Shown here: positions 1 to 15,355 of the stretch, in pieces
How the letters are laid out: each line of letters begins with the position of its first letter
Position numbering within the stretch: the first letter of the stretch is position 1
Source of the DNA: Epiperipatus broadwayi
Lineage: Eukaryota > Onychophora > Udeonychophora > Euonychophora > Peripatidae
DNA: 64,000 bases
Assembly: GCA_028023455.1 (NCBI GenBank)
Contig: JAQFVV010000073.1
Coordinates: forward strand, 560,001-624,000
Reading direction: 5' to 3'
Made by a program: the position numbers and the translations under genes
Notes under the pieces: generated by a model
Databases searched by the model: none
The model's input: the letters and a program-made list of their open reading frames with translations, nothing else
Told to the model about the DNA's origin: nothing

Positions 1-904
1 TCCACTGAGATACGTAAATGTCAATCAATTATGAAAAGGTAGAAATATAACAATCTATTTTTTAGCTTTGGTTGTATTTAAACTTACTTCATTATAATTG
101 TTCTAAATTAGAAAATGAAATTAAAAATATTTATTGACAGGAGAGTGTGTGTCAATTTTATAATGCACATGTGAAGAGTAGTTCCCTTCCATAATATTCC
201 ATATATATATATTATTTCATATATATAAGCTTGAATAATGAGGATTTACAATACGGTAGTTCATTTAAATTCCAATTTCCTGAGCTTTATCTTAGTTTTT
301 TCCTTATCAATGGGGTATGCGGTTCAAAGCCACATCTAATGCAGTTATACATTACTTTTTATTCTATTTTATTATTCAATGTAATCTTGAAAATTGAAAC
401 CTCTCTAATGTTTTGACTCTAAGCCAATCTGCTTAAATATTTATATAAATTTATTCCATATAAATAACTATATAAATACCCTCAATTCTTTAATTAATAA
501 TATCAAATTACTAATTTTTTTATTTTCAATAATATGTAATAAAAACAGCTTTCCATTAGTGCATTAAATTGCTATTTCCAGATTGTTTTTTGTCTGCTAA
601 GGAAAACATTGTGATTTTGTATCTGGTGACTACCTTTAACTGCATTTTACTATTCAAGCTAAAATTCTGAAAATTCAAAAACATCTAAGATTTTGAACTC
701 AAACCAACTACTTTAATACTCTGATTTCTTTATATCTGTAGATAGCTATATTCCTTATCTAAGAATGTTGATACAATTTTTAAGTATATTTTATTTTTAT
801 ATTAACAGAATGTATCTTTTATTATTTTGGTTTCATTAATTAATTTTTTCTAATTTTTTTGTCTATTTTCATGTCTTTGTGTCATCCCTTTTATTATCTT
901 GTGC
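1..904. other. AT-rich DNA with a diverged tandem duplication
   Basis: No gene seen. Two stretches, about 300-425 and 610-715, are diverged versions of each other: both contain a TTATTCAA or CTATTCAA word, then TGAAAATT, then a TTTTGA word and CCAA, about 290 bases apart. The 61-codon reading frame at 231-416 lies on this repeat and has no recognisable domain, so it is not called as a gene. Confidence 0.4.
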
Positions 905-955
905 TCCTTATGGGTGAAACGCTTACCCCACAGGTTGAGAATCACTGCTGTAATA
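905..955 (-). mobile_element. hAT-like terminal inverted repeat remnant
   Basis: On the minus strand this reads CAGCAGTGATTCTCAACCTG followed by TGGGG. This resembles the familiar hAT (Charlie-type) terminus CAG.GGTTCTCAACCTGTGGG. No second terminus and no transposase were found nearby, so it is either one end of a decayed non-autonomous hAT element or a chance match. Confidence 0.4.
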
Positions 956-2049
956 TAATGAAATAATTGATTACATATATATGTCATTGTACTTCAGTTA
1001 TTCTTTATTGATATAATTTTTTCATTTCAGTTTTTTATTTCACATACGATTCTTTTAAATATTGAAAATGTTGTTTTACAAATCTTTTATAAATTTTAAC
1101 ATTTTCAAATTAGGTCTCACAAGACATTCATTACCCAGACGTAAATATTTTATAAGATAGTAGATAATGGTTTATTCTTTAAAAAAAATCAATACTAGTA
1201 ATACAAGCACATATGTAAACCATTTTTACACATTTACACTGTCTAAAGTACCAAACTAAATGTGTACGTCATGTATGTATAGTAAGAAATTTATTTAATA
1301 ACATTATATTTATTAAAAATTACATGATTTAAAATATTTTCAGTCCAAATATGATAATGTTATTAGCTATATAAAAAATCCTGATCTTAATAATGTAATA
1401 GAACTTCTAGAAAATGTCTTCATATTAGTGCTAAAACATCATTTACATTCTAAGTAGTTAACAATACAATAAAAACAAAATATATACATTTGATAGCTAT
1501 ATATATTGTTTTTATTTATTCATTTTGGTATTATAATGAGTAATTCATTGTATTTACTTTAGATCTTGAGAAAATAATAGACATTAGATTATAATGTTAT
1601 AATTCACAACCTAAGACTAACATATGACTAATGCCTTTGTCAGTAAAGAACTTATTACATTATATACATTTAGAATAAATTATTGCTTTATAAGTATGAG
1701 TTAAATTGATAAGCAGAAAAATTATATAAAATTGTTTTTTGTTTGCTTATTAAAAATTTTTAATACTGATAAGCAAAATAAAAGTGATTCCAAAATGGTG
1801 GGCCACTAGATTTGTCAGTGTTGGTTAAGTGACATTATTAAACTATAATGCTTAGGAAACAGACAAAATACATACATAAACAAAATTTTATTTAGAAAAT
1901 CATAAAACTTAGAACACTTTTATATTTGGTCTCAACTTTATTTTATCTATCATAGTAAACCCATTATTATATTGAAAGATTATTTTTACTTCATCAACTT
2001 TTATTTATTTTTCAGATGAACCCGACATGTTTTTTTTTCCATAGTTTAC
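956..2049. other. AT-rich DNA, no feature seen
   Basis: Low-complexity AT-rich sequence without an ORF, RNA gene or clear repeat. Confidence 0.5.
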
Positions 2050-2620
2050 TTTAACCAATTTTTTTATAAGATTTAATGTAAATTAAACAAAACCTTTTTA
2101 ATATTATATAAATAAATATGATAAATGTACAAAAACTGTCATTTTTATATTACAATTTATTAATGGTGAAATTACTTCCCAGCCAGCCTGAAAAGCTGCC
2201 ATTCCCAGCCTTTATAAAGGCTGCCATTTTTTGTAATTGGTTGCTTTAACAATTTTTTTTAGGATTTAATGTAAATTAAACAAAAGATTTTAATATCTAA
2301 ATAAATTTGATAAATGTACCCAGCTTATCATTTTTGTATTATGATTTATTAATGGTAGAATTACATTGTTATAGATTGGTTGTGTTAACATTTATTTTGT
2401 TTTGCAGTAAAATAGCTTTGAATATAATGCTCATAATCAAACTAAGCCTCTAAATTAAACTTTAAATTTTTAGATATGACTGTTGTATTTGAGATGTGAA
2501 TTTGTTAGCATCACAGAAAACTATTAATGGTGGAATTACTTTCTTTGCATAAAATATTCTTCATAATGCAAATAAACATAAGTTTTTTTAATTGGTTGTG
2601 CAACTGACATGTGACAGCCT
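2050..2620. repeat. Tandem repeat, about 175-193-bp period, two to three diverged units
   Basis: The word ATTTAATGTAAATTAAAC occurs at 2071 and again at 2264, 193 bases apart. A second word of the type ATTAATGG-GAATTAC occurs near 2160, 2350 and 2524. Units 1 and 2 are clear; unit 3 keeps only its second half. The unit has no coding potential. A small palindrome (CAGCCTTTATAAAGGCTG) lies at about 2206-2223. Confidence 0.6.
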
Positions 2621-4147
2621 TATGAACAAACATACATTCACCAATCAAATAACAGTGAAATAGGAATTTTATATATAAGGTAATATGATCTAAGTAAATT
2701 ATATTCTTCATTAATATTTTTGCTTTTAAATATATATTTATCAAATATAATACTTGTAATGCTAACAGTTACTTATTAATGGTCTATGTATGAAACAGTT
2801 AGGTTACACCTTCAGAAAAAATTCAAAACAGGTCCAATTAAGCCTATTAACAATGATGAGGAGTTCCCATGTGTGATTTTGTGTAGTGGAAGATTTTGGA
2901 GTTCAAGGTCCATAGATCATAGCCTCAATCTAATATTTTCTGTGCTCAAACTTCTTATGAAATCATGAGTGATAAGTCATTTGTTTATTTATTATATTAA
3001 TGACCACAGTTTATAACCTTTTTGAAATTGTCAATAAATTTAGGGAATATGAAAACAATCCACAATAAAATTTTAAAAAGGCAAATACTTTCTATTGTTT
3101 ATCTTTGTATTTAATTGTTGTAAATTATTATTTTTTTAAATAATTTTATCCAAAATATATTGGCAGAAAACTTGATATTTGCTCATAAAAAACATTTGCT
3201 ATTTATGTTAACATTCAAGGACTGTTAAACACTAATCTCACTAAATTGAGTTTTTAATTTATCATATTATTAAGAGGACATTTTAAAAGAATGTTATGCA
3301 GATAAAATCAAGTCCATTCTTGGACTAATAAACAAACTTCTGACTATTTTTTCTGACAATATTTATATTAGGAGATATTAGATTAAAAGAAATAGGCCAT
3401 TTTTTGCATGGATAAATAATAAAATAAACATGATTTTTTTTAGGATTTGTTATTTTTTAAAAAGGAAAGCTTAAAAATAACTAACGAGTTAACAATGAAG
3501 TAATTTGCTAAACTTTATCCCTCTAAATTGAAAAATGATATAAATTTATTAAGTCAATGAATAAAACTATTTGATTAATCATGATAAATTTTGAAAAGAT
3601 AATTAGCAACAGTATTAAGCAAATTAGTAAAATACTCTGATGTCAGGTTGCTAATGGGTTTACTGTTATAGAATAAATGAAATAGTGTTGAAGTATCTAT
3701 GGCTGCTTTTTTGGATAAAACAGTGCATTAAAGGCTACACAATTTTTTCTATCTTTCCATTATTCTCTGTTTTTAATTTTTTATCTATTCATTTTTATTT
3801 ACTTAGTTTGATATAGGATCATGTTATCATGAGTCTTTTTTTGATATCATGTAAAAAATATAATATATGATCAAATGATAAGTTTTTCAGGAAATCATGT
3901 GACCGTTCACATTAAAACTTGTAACATTAACTTTGATCCAACAATCTTTGATTTTTGAGTCCAACATTGTGCCATGGCAAACAAAAACAAAATCTTCACT
4001 TTCTTAGCTTTTATATTTATAGGGTATTAGTGATTGTTTTATTAATTCCAATTCAACAATAATATATGGTACATTTTTACTGTTATGAGTGCAATAGTTA
4101 AAATCTTTAATTTAATAACAAATATTAATAACTTATGTGCTTTATGT
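2621..4147. other. AT-rich DNA with one unrecognised 60-codon frame
   Basis: A 60-codon reading frame at 2786-2968 (+) has somewhat less AT-biased composition than its flanks. I do not recognise it and see no splice-site or promoter support. It may be part of a decayed element. The rest is featureless AT-rich sequence. Confidence 0.35.
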
Positions 4148-4265
4148 CAAGCATTGTTAGCTAAGAGGTCAGTGCAAATGCCTTGCAAGCAAGCAGTTGG
4201 TTGCAGATGGTTGTTATGGATTCACCTCCTGGCCAATGCTATGACATAGGAAGCTTATGTGCTTT
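4148..4265 (+). mobile_element. tRNA-derived SINE, family 1, copy 1
   Basis: The unit reads GCATTGTTAGCTAAGAGGTC, then a CTTGCAAGCAAGCAG stretch and a degenerate B-box region, and ends in CCAATGCTATGACATAG. The same order of words appears on the minus strand at 43990-44090 and 52105-52203. The A-box-like part (TAGCTAAGAGGTCAG) and the B-box-like part point to a tRNA-derived head. This copy is worn and its B box is not intact. Confidence 0.6.
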
Positions 4266-4824
4266 CTCAGTCAGTGAAAAATTTAAAGAATTCAACAATG
4301 TTTAGCTGGAATAATTATCACAATTAAAATAAATATCAGTTAAATATTTTAGCAATTTTTTAATCATATATAGTTGATGATACATGAATTGACTTCATTA
4401 CTCTATTTCACCATAATAATTTAATTAAAAGCATTATTATTTATTCCAATTTATAGTAAGAAATTGGTGCATGGATCTCTGCAATGTAGCATAAAGCTAT
4501 TAACAATTTTATTATTTAATTATAACAATAATACTCTGAAGAAATAATGGCAGGACTATAAGACTGTCTATGTGCTCTTTTGCTTAATAGATGCGTCAAA
4601 CTACAATTGTGAAAGGAATTCTACATGCGATTACATATTAAATAATAACAGACTTTTAGAATAATTACAGAGAACATAAGCATGTTTAACTGAAGGTTTG
4701 TGTGATCACATTTTAGTTGTGTTTATATGTTAGACTATTTTCATCTCAAGGGCTTATAGAAATTGTTTAAATATTATTTAATCTTTCTAATTACCCTCAA
4801 CTCTTAATAGTAGTATACAGGGTA

Positions 4825-4990
4825 TTATCTAACACAATGTTTCAAGTCTTATTATTCTCCTCTATTCTTTAGGTGTTGTTGACTTTATCAGTAACAGTAC
4901 TAGCATGGGAATCAACCTTGCATCTTTAGATTCTTGAATATTGAATTTTTAAGATAGTGCTTTAACCAATTGACTCATTCTCACAAAATT
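4825..4990 (-). mobile_element. Decayed tRNA-like / hammerhead-like unit (Penelope tail type)
   Basis: On the minus strand this is a worn version of the tail of the Penelope-like element at 57.99-58.15 kb. It has a tRNA-like A-box (GAGTCAATTGG), an ATTCTTGA/AATCAAGA-type segment, a B-box remnant, CATGCTAGTACTGT, and then CAACACCTAAAGAATAGAGG followed by CTTGAAACATTGTG. The hammerhead-like core words CTGAAGA and CGAAACG have become CTAAAGA and TGAAACA. No GIY-YIG coding remnant was seen upstream, so it is a short 3' fragment or an independent SINE-like unit. Confidence 0.55.
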
Positions 4991-5251
4991 AGATGATAGA
5001 AATAGTCACTATATAAATACAACATAAGCATGCTTTTTGTGAGAAAGGTAAAAGTCATACATCTTAAAGATTGTTTTAATATTATTTCAAAAAATTGATT
5101 TCAGCCAGAAAATATTATTAAAAATAGAATACAAGAGAGAAACTACAATTAAGCAAAATTTTAAAATCTCAGAAAATAAAGTTTTCTGCAGAAGTTAAAA
5201 GACAGCATTATAAGATATCGAATATCGAATAATCAGAATAAAAGCAAGCAT

Positions 5252-5254
<3 letters not shown>

Positions 5255-5337
<83 letters not shown>
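5255..5337. repeat. (AT)n microsatellite
   Basis: Uninterrupted AT dinucleotide run of about 83 bases. It creates a spurious IY-repeat reading frame. Confidence 0.98.
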
Positions 5338-8146
<2,809 letters not shown>

Positions 8147-9500
8147 GATTTTGTGTAAGAGTATATCTGTTTATAAATGAGTATAACAGGGGATTGCTAT
8201 ATATTTTTATTTGATTACACCATAATTCAGTCAGTGTAAATCCAAGAGAAGAGTAAATTTTTTAAGGCAATTAGCTTTTTTTTTGCAATCCTTGGCCATG
8301 CTTACAAAATCTTAGTATTTTAAAACCAATCATTTCCACTAGTGATAAACTTAAAAAAAATTGTCAAAATAATAATTTAATTGTAACTTAATAAAACCTG
8401 AATAAGATACAAAAGAGACTAAATTGACTGAATACATTAAAATTGTCTTTTTATCATCTTTTAATAGTTACAGTTTGAACAAACTACCCTCCAGGTTTGA
8501 GGAAAAATGTAACAGGTATAACTTTACTTCAGACTGTTCTGTCTGTAGATGAGATTCATTTCCATATGGTTTATCTATTCGTAAATGATAGTGATACTGT
8601 TTTGTGATTTCCAATCACTTGCATTCATTAATTTACTTAGAGAAGTAATTTGTAGTATACAGAAATTCCTACCATATATGCATTGTTGGTATATCTGTCT
8701 TGGATAATAGCATTTGCGATTGCCAATCCCTCTCGCACTTAGTACCTCTGACAGTTGAGTGCAATAGAAGCACATTCCTATTGTATAGTGTTATTCCTAG
8801 TTCATATGTAATTGTTTATTTGTAAAGAATATAATACGGATATTTTTTTCTATCTTTTTCATTTACTTGTATAGCATTTAGTTACTTACCTGCATTATGG
8901 TCTGAAAAGATTTATGGGACTACAGTTCTTTAAATAATTTATGAAATAATTTATCACAATTAATGAATTTAAAGTATCCTCAAACTGTAGGTCTATTAAA
9001 ACTTTAAATGGGAATAATCAGTAGATGTGATTGTTTATCTATGTGGAAATTTTATATCCATTCAGAAATAATTAAGAATGTATTGTACCATATAGCATAT
9101 GTGCAGAAAATTAACAATATATTCATAAATAGCTAATTGTATTAACTTATTTTAAAAATTGACAGAGTAGTGAAATAAACATATAAATTAAATCCCAGGT
9201 AAAAGAGAAGTAACGAACTACTATTTCCTATGGATTGTGACCAGTTATGCTATTGAGTGTGTTGTAAAAATGTATATATACATGAATAAATTATAAGGTC
9301 TCATTATCTTTAGAATTTGTCACTATTTTGCAATCAATAAATTAATTGCAGTATTGTAGAGTCTTGGGTATCTAGTTAATATTTGTGGGTTACAAAAAGA
9401 AAAGATTATATATCAGTCAGTGGAGATTCCATGCAAATTGTCATTAGATGATTTGCATGTGAACTGTACATTTTGACAGTTACAATATATATATATATAT
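8147..9500. other. AT-rich DNA, no feature seen
   Basis: A slightly GC-richer patch lies at about 8480-8790. The 66-codon minus-strand frame there (8575-8775) has no recognisable motif. Nothing else is supportable. Confidence 0.4.
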
Positions 9501-9504
9501 TAGT

Positions 9505-10190
9505 GTGTGTCTATAAATGTGAAACAGAAATATGTTAGTCATTTGTTACAGTAATTAAATTATAAATAAATTTTACTTAGAATAATATTAATTGGTCTCA
9601 CAATTTAAAATAAATAATCCAAATTGCCTTTGTACATATGTTTTGTCTAAAACAAATCGCAAGTCTATGTATATGTCTATGTGTATCTATATGTGTGAAA
9701 CAAACAAATACTAGTCATTTGTTATAGTAATTAAATTGTTAATAAATTTTACTTAGAATATTATTAATTGGTGTCGTAATTTAAAATAAATAATCCAATT
9801 TGCCTTTGTACATGTGTTTTGTCTAAAACAAATCACAAGTCTATATATATATGTATGAAACAAAATATGCTAGTCATTTGTTACAGTAATTAAATTATGA
9901 ATACATTTTCCTTAGAATATTATCAATTGGGGTTGTAATTTAAAATAAATAATCCAAACTGCCTTTGTACATGTGTTTTGTCTAAAACAAATCGCAAGCC
10001 TATATATATATGTCTGTATGTATCTATATGTGCGAAACAAAAAAATCCTAGTCATTTGTTACCGTAATTAAATTATGAATAATATTTTAATTAGATTATT
10101 ATCATTTGCGGTCATAATTTAAAATAAATAATCCAATTTGCTTTTGTATATGTGTTTTGTCTAAAACAAATCAAAAGTCTACATAAAAGT
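9505..10190. repeat. Tandem satellite-like array, about 160-178-bp units, four copies
   Basis: The word TAGTCATTTGTTA starts at 9536, 9712, 9871 and 10049, giving spacings of 176, 159 and 178. Each unit continues with a GTAATTAAATT word, a TTAGAATATTAT word, AATTTAAAATAAATAATCCA and TTTTGTCTAAAACAAATC, then a short TATATGT stretch that varies in length and explains the period differences. The last unit fades at about 10185. No coding potential. Confidence 0.85.
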
Positions 10191-10619
10191 AGCGCAATGT
10201 GTGGGTGCGCATTGATGAAGATAATCTTTTACATTCCAAACTCTACATTGATTTATCCAAATATCTAATTAAATTTAATAAGTGTTGTTGGTAGTAATGA
10301 TTATGCTTATCAGTACCATTCTGGTGCACAAAATCTGCCTCAGTAAAATCAAAGTAGTTTAAATTATGAATACTTTTTCTGATAAATCAAAGGTTGCCTT
10401 GATGGAAGATTGAAAATTCTTAGTATTGGATAAGCGTGGCTGTTTTCATGTTATATATAAATAGTTAAAGCACTATTTCTAAATATTTACACATTTCTAA
10501 TAAAAATATTTATATTGAGACAATTTCCCTTTAATAAGGACTCTAATCAGTAATTATCCACATACAGCTGTATATGTTACAAACTAACTGCAGAATTTAC
10601 TTGATGGAAACAAATGTTA

Positions 10620-10765
10620 GCATGTGAGAAAGGGGGAGGGAGAGAGAGCAGTGGGAGTGGGAAGAGAATGAGGGGAAAAGGGGCAATAGAAAGAGAGAGA
10701 AGGAGATAGTTAAATAGGGTAAGGAAAGGAGAGAAAGGGGATAGAGAAGAGAGAGAGAAAATTAA
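10620..10765 (+). repeat. Polypurine (GA-rich) tract
   Basis: About 140 bases almost entirely G and A on the plus strand (GAGAGAGA, GGGGA, AAGGAGA words). It is a decayed GA-type simple sequence and can form unusual DNA structures. The reverse reading frame at 10577-10780 is an artefact of it. Confidence 0.85.
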
Positions 10766-12481
10766 AAAATCAGGTTTCACAATATTACTAAATCACATAT
10801 ATAGAAATAATAATGATAATAAAGAGTCAATACTGGATTTTTTAACAATACAATTTTAATTAATATAAAATTAATAACAATATTTATTTATATAAAATAA
10901 CAATAATAAATCGAAACTCTATAAATATATATGTTTAAATAGTAGTATCTATACATGAAAAAGAGTTGTCCAACGTGTTTTTAAGTATACAATATTTTTT
11001 AATATTAGTTTAAAAACTCTAGCTTGTTACAAATATTTAAATTGCTAAATTAATTTTAATTTAATGTGCAATAAAAATACTTGCTGATTTAATAAATAGT
11101 TCAATTTATTGTCTAAAGTATAACTATGCAATATAATAAAATCTAATACATATTTAAATAAAGAAAAAGTAATAAAAATATGAATTATAATTGCATAAAT
11201 GTATTAACAAATAGAGCTCTGAAAATTTTTATTTAGATTTTTGCCATAAAATAAGTTTGTGTGTTGATTTAATAATTAAAAATTTGATAACTATTTTTAA
11301 ATCACATAGAAATTCTGAGATAGTGTATTAGAACTTAATTGATAAAACTGTTGATAGTTTTCTTTAATTTTTAAATGGAAACAGTTTATTATAATTTTGG
11401 TTGACATTATAGTTTTAAATTTGTAAATTTATGCAATAAGATTTAGAGAAAACAAAAAACTCCATGAGTTTTGTTGCTAAGTGTTAAAAAGTTTTTTTTT
11501 TCATGCTTAAAATAAAATTTTCAGTATAATTAGTAGTTTATGGTTGAGATAAGTTTTCCCATCGAATATTTTTGGTCTCTTATTAGGAATAAATAGCAAA
11601 TTATTTAAAGATTTTTTTAAACAATGCCATTAAAAGACTGTAATAAAGGTTAGTCTTTTATGAGCACATTATTCTTTTTAGATTACTGTCTTCCTACATT
11701 TCATATTGCTACAAGATGATAGTAATAAATATAATTACTGAACAACTGATATTTAACGTTTAATCTTGCAGTTGTCTCTTATACCTTTTCAATCTAGTAC
11801 TGGAAAACAACTTTCAAAAAAAAATTAGTCATTATAAACAAATTGACATCTGTTTAATCACATGAATTCAGAAAACTTGATAATCTGTGTAATTAGTTCC
11901 ATATTAACAAATAGATTATCTTTCAAAAACAAGTATTTAGAAACTCTATTACTTTGAAAAAAGCAAAAAATACAATTGAAATATTATTTTAACACATTAA
12001 TTTAACCAAAATAAACATATTTTTTTTTAAAATAATACAAAAAATAATTTATTAATAATATTTTCTAACTCGTATTAAAAAAATTTATTACTTTTTTATC
12101 ACAATAAAAAACTGAAAATATTAAAATTATAATACTATTTAAATTTTCCAAAAGTTTTCATACTATATATGTATATTGTAACGGTACTGGAATTTCCCCA
12201 ACGAAACGTCAAAGCTGTCGAATCTCATTATGATCAGATTTTGGGTCTTCAAATATGATCTAAATTTAATTCAAAATTGAATTTACTTCAATAGTAATAA
12301 TTTAATATCAAATATCTAACATAGATCCAATATATAATAAAACATTCAACCTTCACCTTCACTAATTGTTTCATTATGTTCAGAGTTAAAACTCAGGAAG
12401 AAGTTGCGGTTAACTCTCTTCAGGAGTTTCCATCAATTTTACAGCAATAACCATACTCATTACTAGTACTGTGGTATTAGA
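10766..12481. other. AT-rich DNA, no gene seen
   Basis: Long A/T runs dominate. A less AT-rich patch at about 12180-12480 has no readable frame. Its word CGAAACGTC at about 12202 resembles the hammerhead/Penelope tail core but lacks the partner CTGANGA word. Confidence 0.4.
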
Positions 12482-12719
12482 TCTGCGACATGAAGAATTA
12501 TAATCATTTAATTATTAAATTAATTAGGTTATTAAAGTAAAAACATATTTTAAAATCTACATTAAAAAAAACATTTTAACACAAAAAAATATGAAAAGCA
12601 TTAATGTGAAGAATAGTTAAAATGCGTGTTTAAATCAAATTGAGTTTGTGTTTGCACGTGCATATTCTGCATAATCTATTTTAATACATTGTACAGGCTT
12701 ACACCTGCATTTATATATG

Positions 12720-12862
12720 TAATATGTGCGGGATTCGAACTCAGACTTTCACACGACCTACTCTTAGTGCCATCTTATATTGCTGACTCACCTGATCACA
12801 CACATGTTGAAAAGATAAATAATCACCGATATATCAGTATTTTGTGCTAAACCAGCACTCAT
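12720..12862 (-). mobile_element. tRNA-like SINE, family 2, left arm of foldback
   Basis: On the minus strand the order is GAGTGCTGGTTTAGCAC, TTATTTATCTTTTCAACATG, TGTGATCAGGTGAGTCAGCA, ATGGCACTAAGAG (A-box-like) and GAGTTCGAATCCCGC (good B box). Related copies occur at 12959-13115, 29332-29515 and about 47785-47935. No A-tail is visible. Confidence 0.6.
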
Positions 12863-12907
12863 TAAAGTATGAAGATTCATTATCTTAATATAAAGCTGAG
12901 TACTAAT

Positions 12908-12932
12908 TATATATATATATATATATATATAT
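12908..12932. repeat. (AT)n at foldback centre
   Basis: Pure AT run at the symmetry axis (about 12910) of the foldback. Confidence 0.95.
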
Positions 12933-12958
12933 GTGGAGATGGTAATCTGAACCAACTG

Positions 12959-13115
12959 ATGAGTGCTGGTTTAGCACGAAATACATTTATTGGTGATTAT
13001 TTATCTTTTCAACATGTGTGTGATCAGGTGAGTCAGCAATATAAGATGGCACTGAGAGTTGTAGGGCGTGTGAATGTCTGAGTTCGAATCCTGCATATAT
13101 TACGTATATAAATGC
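12959..13115 (+). mobile_element. tRNA-like SINE, family 2, right arm of foldback
   Basis: Same element as the left arm in opposite orientation, with A-box-like ATGGCACTGAGAGTTGTAGG and B-box GAGTTCGAATCCTGC at about 13080-13095, followed by ATATTACGTATAT. It shows a few substitutions relative to the left arm, so the two copies are not brand new. Confidence 0.6.
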
Positions 13116-13342
13116 AAGTGTAAGCCTGTAAAACGTATTAAAATAGACTACGCAGAATATGCACATGCAAACACACAATCAATTTAATTTAATCATGCAT
13201 TTTAACTATTCTTCACATTAATGCTTTTCGTATTTTTTTTTTGTTAAATTGTTTTTTTTTAATGTAAATTTTAAAATATGTTTTTGATTTAATAATCTAA
13301 TTAATTTAATGATTAAATGATTATAATTCTTCATGTCGTCGA

Positions 13343-13739
13343 CAGTACCCTCAATACAATCTCAATATCTTTTTAAAATTTATTTCAACTAAATTATTAG
13401 GATATAATATAACTATAATATATGTGTGTGGGTATAAGTGTGTGACTTCATTTTGGTTTCATAAAATGAATAGATAAATCAAATAAATTAGAAACTTTTT
13501 TAATTTTAAAATAACCATTAACCATATTTATTAACGAATAACAATTCAAATTTATTTAATATAACAAAAATAATTATAAGGATTTACTTCCATCTCTACT
13601 ATTTTACAATATTAAATAGTTAATGTCTTTCCATATTTCCATAATAGATATTTATTATAACAAGAACAGATCCTAATAACGTGTTACATAATAAACAAAT
13701 ACTTATAATTTACGAAAAAGAAATTATAAAAATACTAAA

Positions 13740-13790
<51 letters not shown>

Positions 13791-13794
13791 TTCT

Positions 13795-13826
<32 letters not shown>

Positions 13827-15200
13827 AATACATACACAAATAAATAAAATTATTTTATACAATCCATATGAGAGAATTCCAAGTTCATGAGACCATTCCT
13901 GTAAAGTCATCAATAATAAATATCTGCCAATGTCATAAAGAAATCCAATATGAAGAATAATAAACTCTTACCTACATATTAAGTTTACTTTTGTACCTCA
14001 GTTTAAACACCTATTAAGTCGTTATTATAAAAGACCTAAATTTTAGTAAACATTAAAAAAATATATTTGACTTCATGATCATTCATCTTCATTTAGTCTT
14101 TCATAAGAGAATTATTCCAAAGGCAAAGGATTTTAGTAACAAGAGAAATAAAATTAAATGTTTTTAAGGATGCTTCACAAAGATGATGTGATATAATGAA
14201 AGTTCATATTACTGTCCTACTAATTTTCATGTTTGAGAAGTAATTTTCTTTAAGAATAAAGTTCTTTATTCCTTGGAAGTCAATCATTGGAAATCTATCC
14301 AGGTATTTGATTGTTTCTAAACATTCTTCTTGCATGATGTTCACATCTTTTTCCACAAACGATTTTATTATCAATTAGAGTTTCATTTAGATTATATAGA
14401 TGAAATTTATATAACATGCAGACATTTCAGTAGGAATAAGCAATTACATTTACCTTCAGTTAAAACAATAGCATTATAAATTCTATGATGAGTGAAGTTT
14501 AGTCACAAGGCATTTTTATAGATGTTATCTTCTTAAATTAATCTTGGTTTGAATACATAAATGTCTTCTGAATAAGTTTATCTGTTTCAGAATTCCAATT
14601 TAGAATGATTTTATAAGCTTTTTAATTAATAAAAAATATATGTAATTTCATTTAAAAAATACAAATAATATTAATACAGGGTAATTTATTTACTCCCCTA
14701 TTTGAGTAATATTAGAGTTTCTTTTCTAATAAAACCTTTTTTCAAAAAGCAAATCATTCAATTTATTGATCTATCTGACATAAGTATTCTATATCTGAAC
14801 ATAGTAAAAATTATTGTATGAAGGAGCTAATACATCTGCAAAAGATAGAATTTTTAATAAAAATTTTGATTCAGTATTTGTAGCAGAATCAACTTCCAGC
14901 AACATGTACTACATATGTCATTTGCTTTTCATGATTTTTATATTCTACAATTGTTAATTACATTTAATAATGACAAATTGAAATTTTAATTTCCTGTCCT
15001 TTCTATTACTTGCTAAGCTGCAACTTGACTTTAAAGATTATCTCTATGTCAACATTTTGGTTAATGAATCGAATGAAAATAGTTATTTCTACTTGTTTTA
15101 ATTTTATTAAAACAACTATATAAAAATAATAAAGTATATACTAATCATTTATACTTATTTGATAATATTGTGTATTCTCACAATATATGTGTACCATTTG
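13343..15200. other. AT-rich DNA with compound (AT)n tracts
   Basis: No gene seen. Two AT runs separated by TTTATATTTCTT lie at about 13742-13820. The rest is A/T-rich sequence without readable frames. Confidence 0.4.
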
Positions 15201-15208
15201 TAAAACAT

Positions 15209-15286
15209 GAGATTTGTATAATATATGAATATATATATATATGGTTATCTGTCTCATGATCTACAAACATATATTATACAAATCTC
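15209..15286. repeat. Inverted repeat (19-bp perfect stem, 40-nt loop)
   Basis: GAGATTTGTATAATATATG at 15209-15227 is followed by its exact reverse complement at 15268-15286. The loop holds an (AT)n run and CTCATG. It lies directly before a CT/AT microsatellite and large-element copy A. Confidence 0.85.

Positions 15287-15351
<65 letters not shown>
15287..15351. repeat. (CT)n/(AT)n microsatellite abutting element A
   Basis: A short CT run followed by a mostly pure AT run. Element A starts with TTGTGCCC immediately after it. Confidence 0.95.

Positions 15352-15355
<4 letters not shown>

Larger units (their letters stand above)
12482..13342. repeat. Foldback: 860-bp imperfect inverted repeat
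   Basis: The outer left part, TCTGCGACATGAAGAATTAT, is mirrored at the right by ATAATTCTTCATGTCG. The inner parts GTGCTAAACCAGCACTCAT (12844-12862) and its exact reverse complement (12959-12977) face each other across an (AT)n-containing centre of about 95 bases. Matching continues along both arms of about 380-390 bp with a net offset of only about 3 bases. Each arm carries a tRNA-like SINE copy, so the structure is an inverted SINE pair with matching flanks or a genuine foldback element. Confidence 0.8.

Noticed and set aside
12195-12215. CGAAACGTC as a further hammerhead
   Set aside because: Only half of the core is present; no CTGANGA word or pairing helix II upstream, so chance or too decayed.
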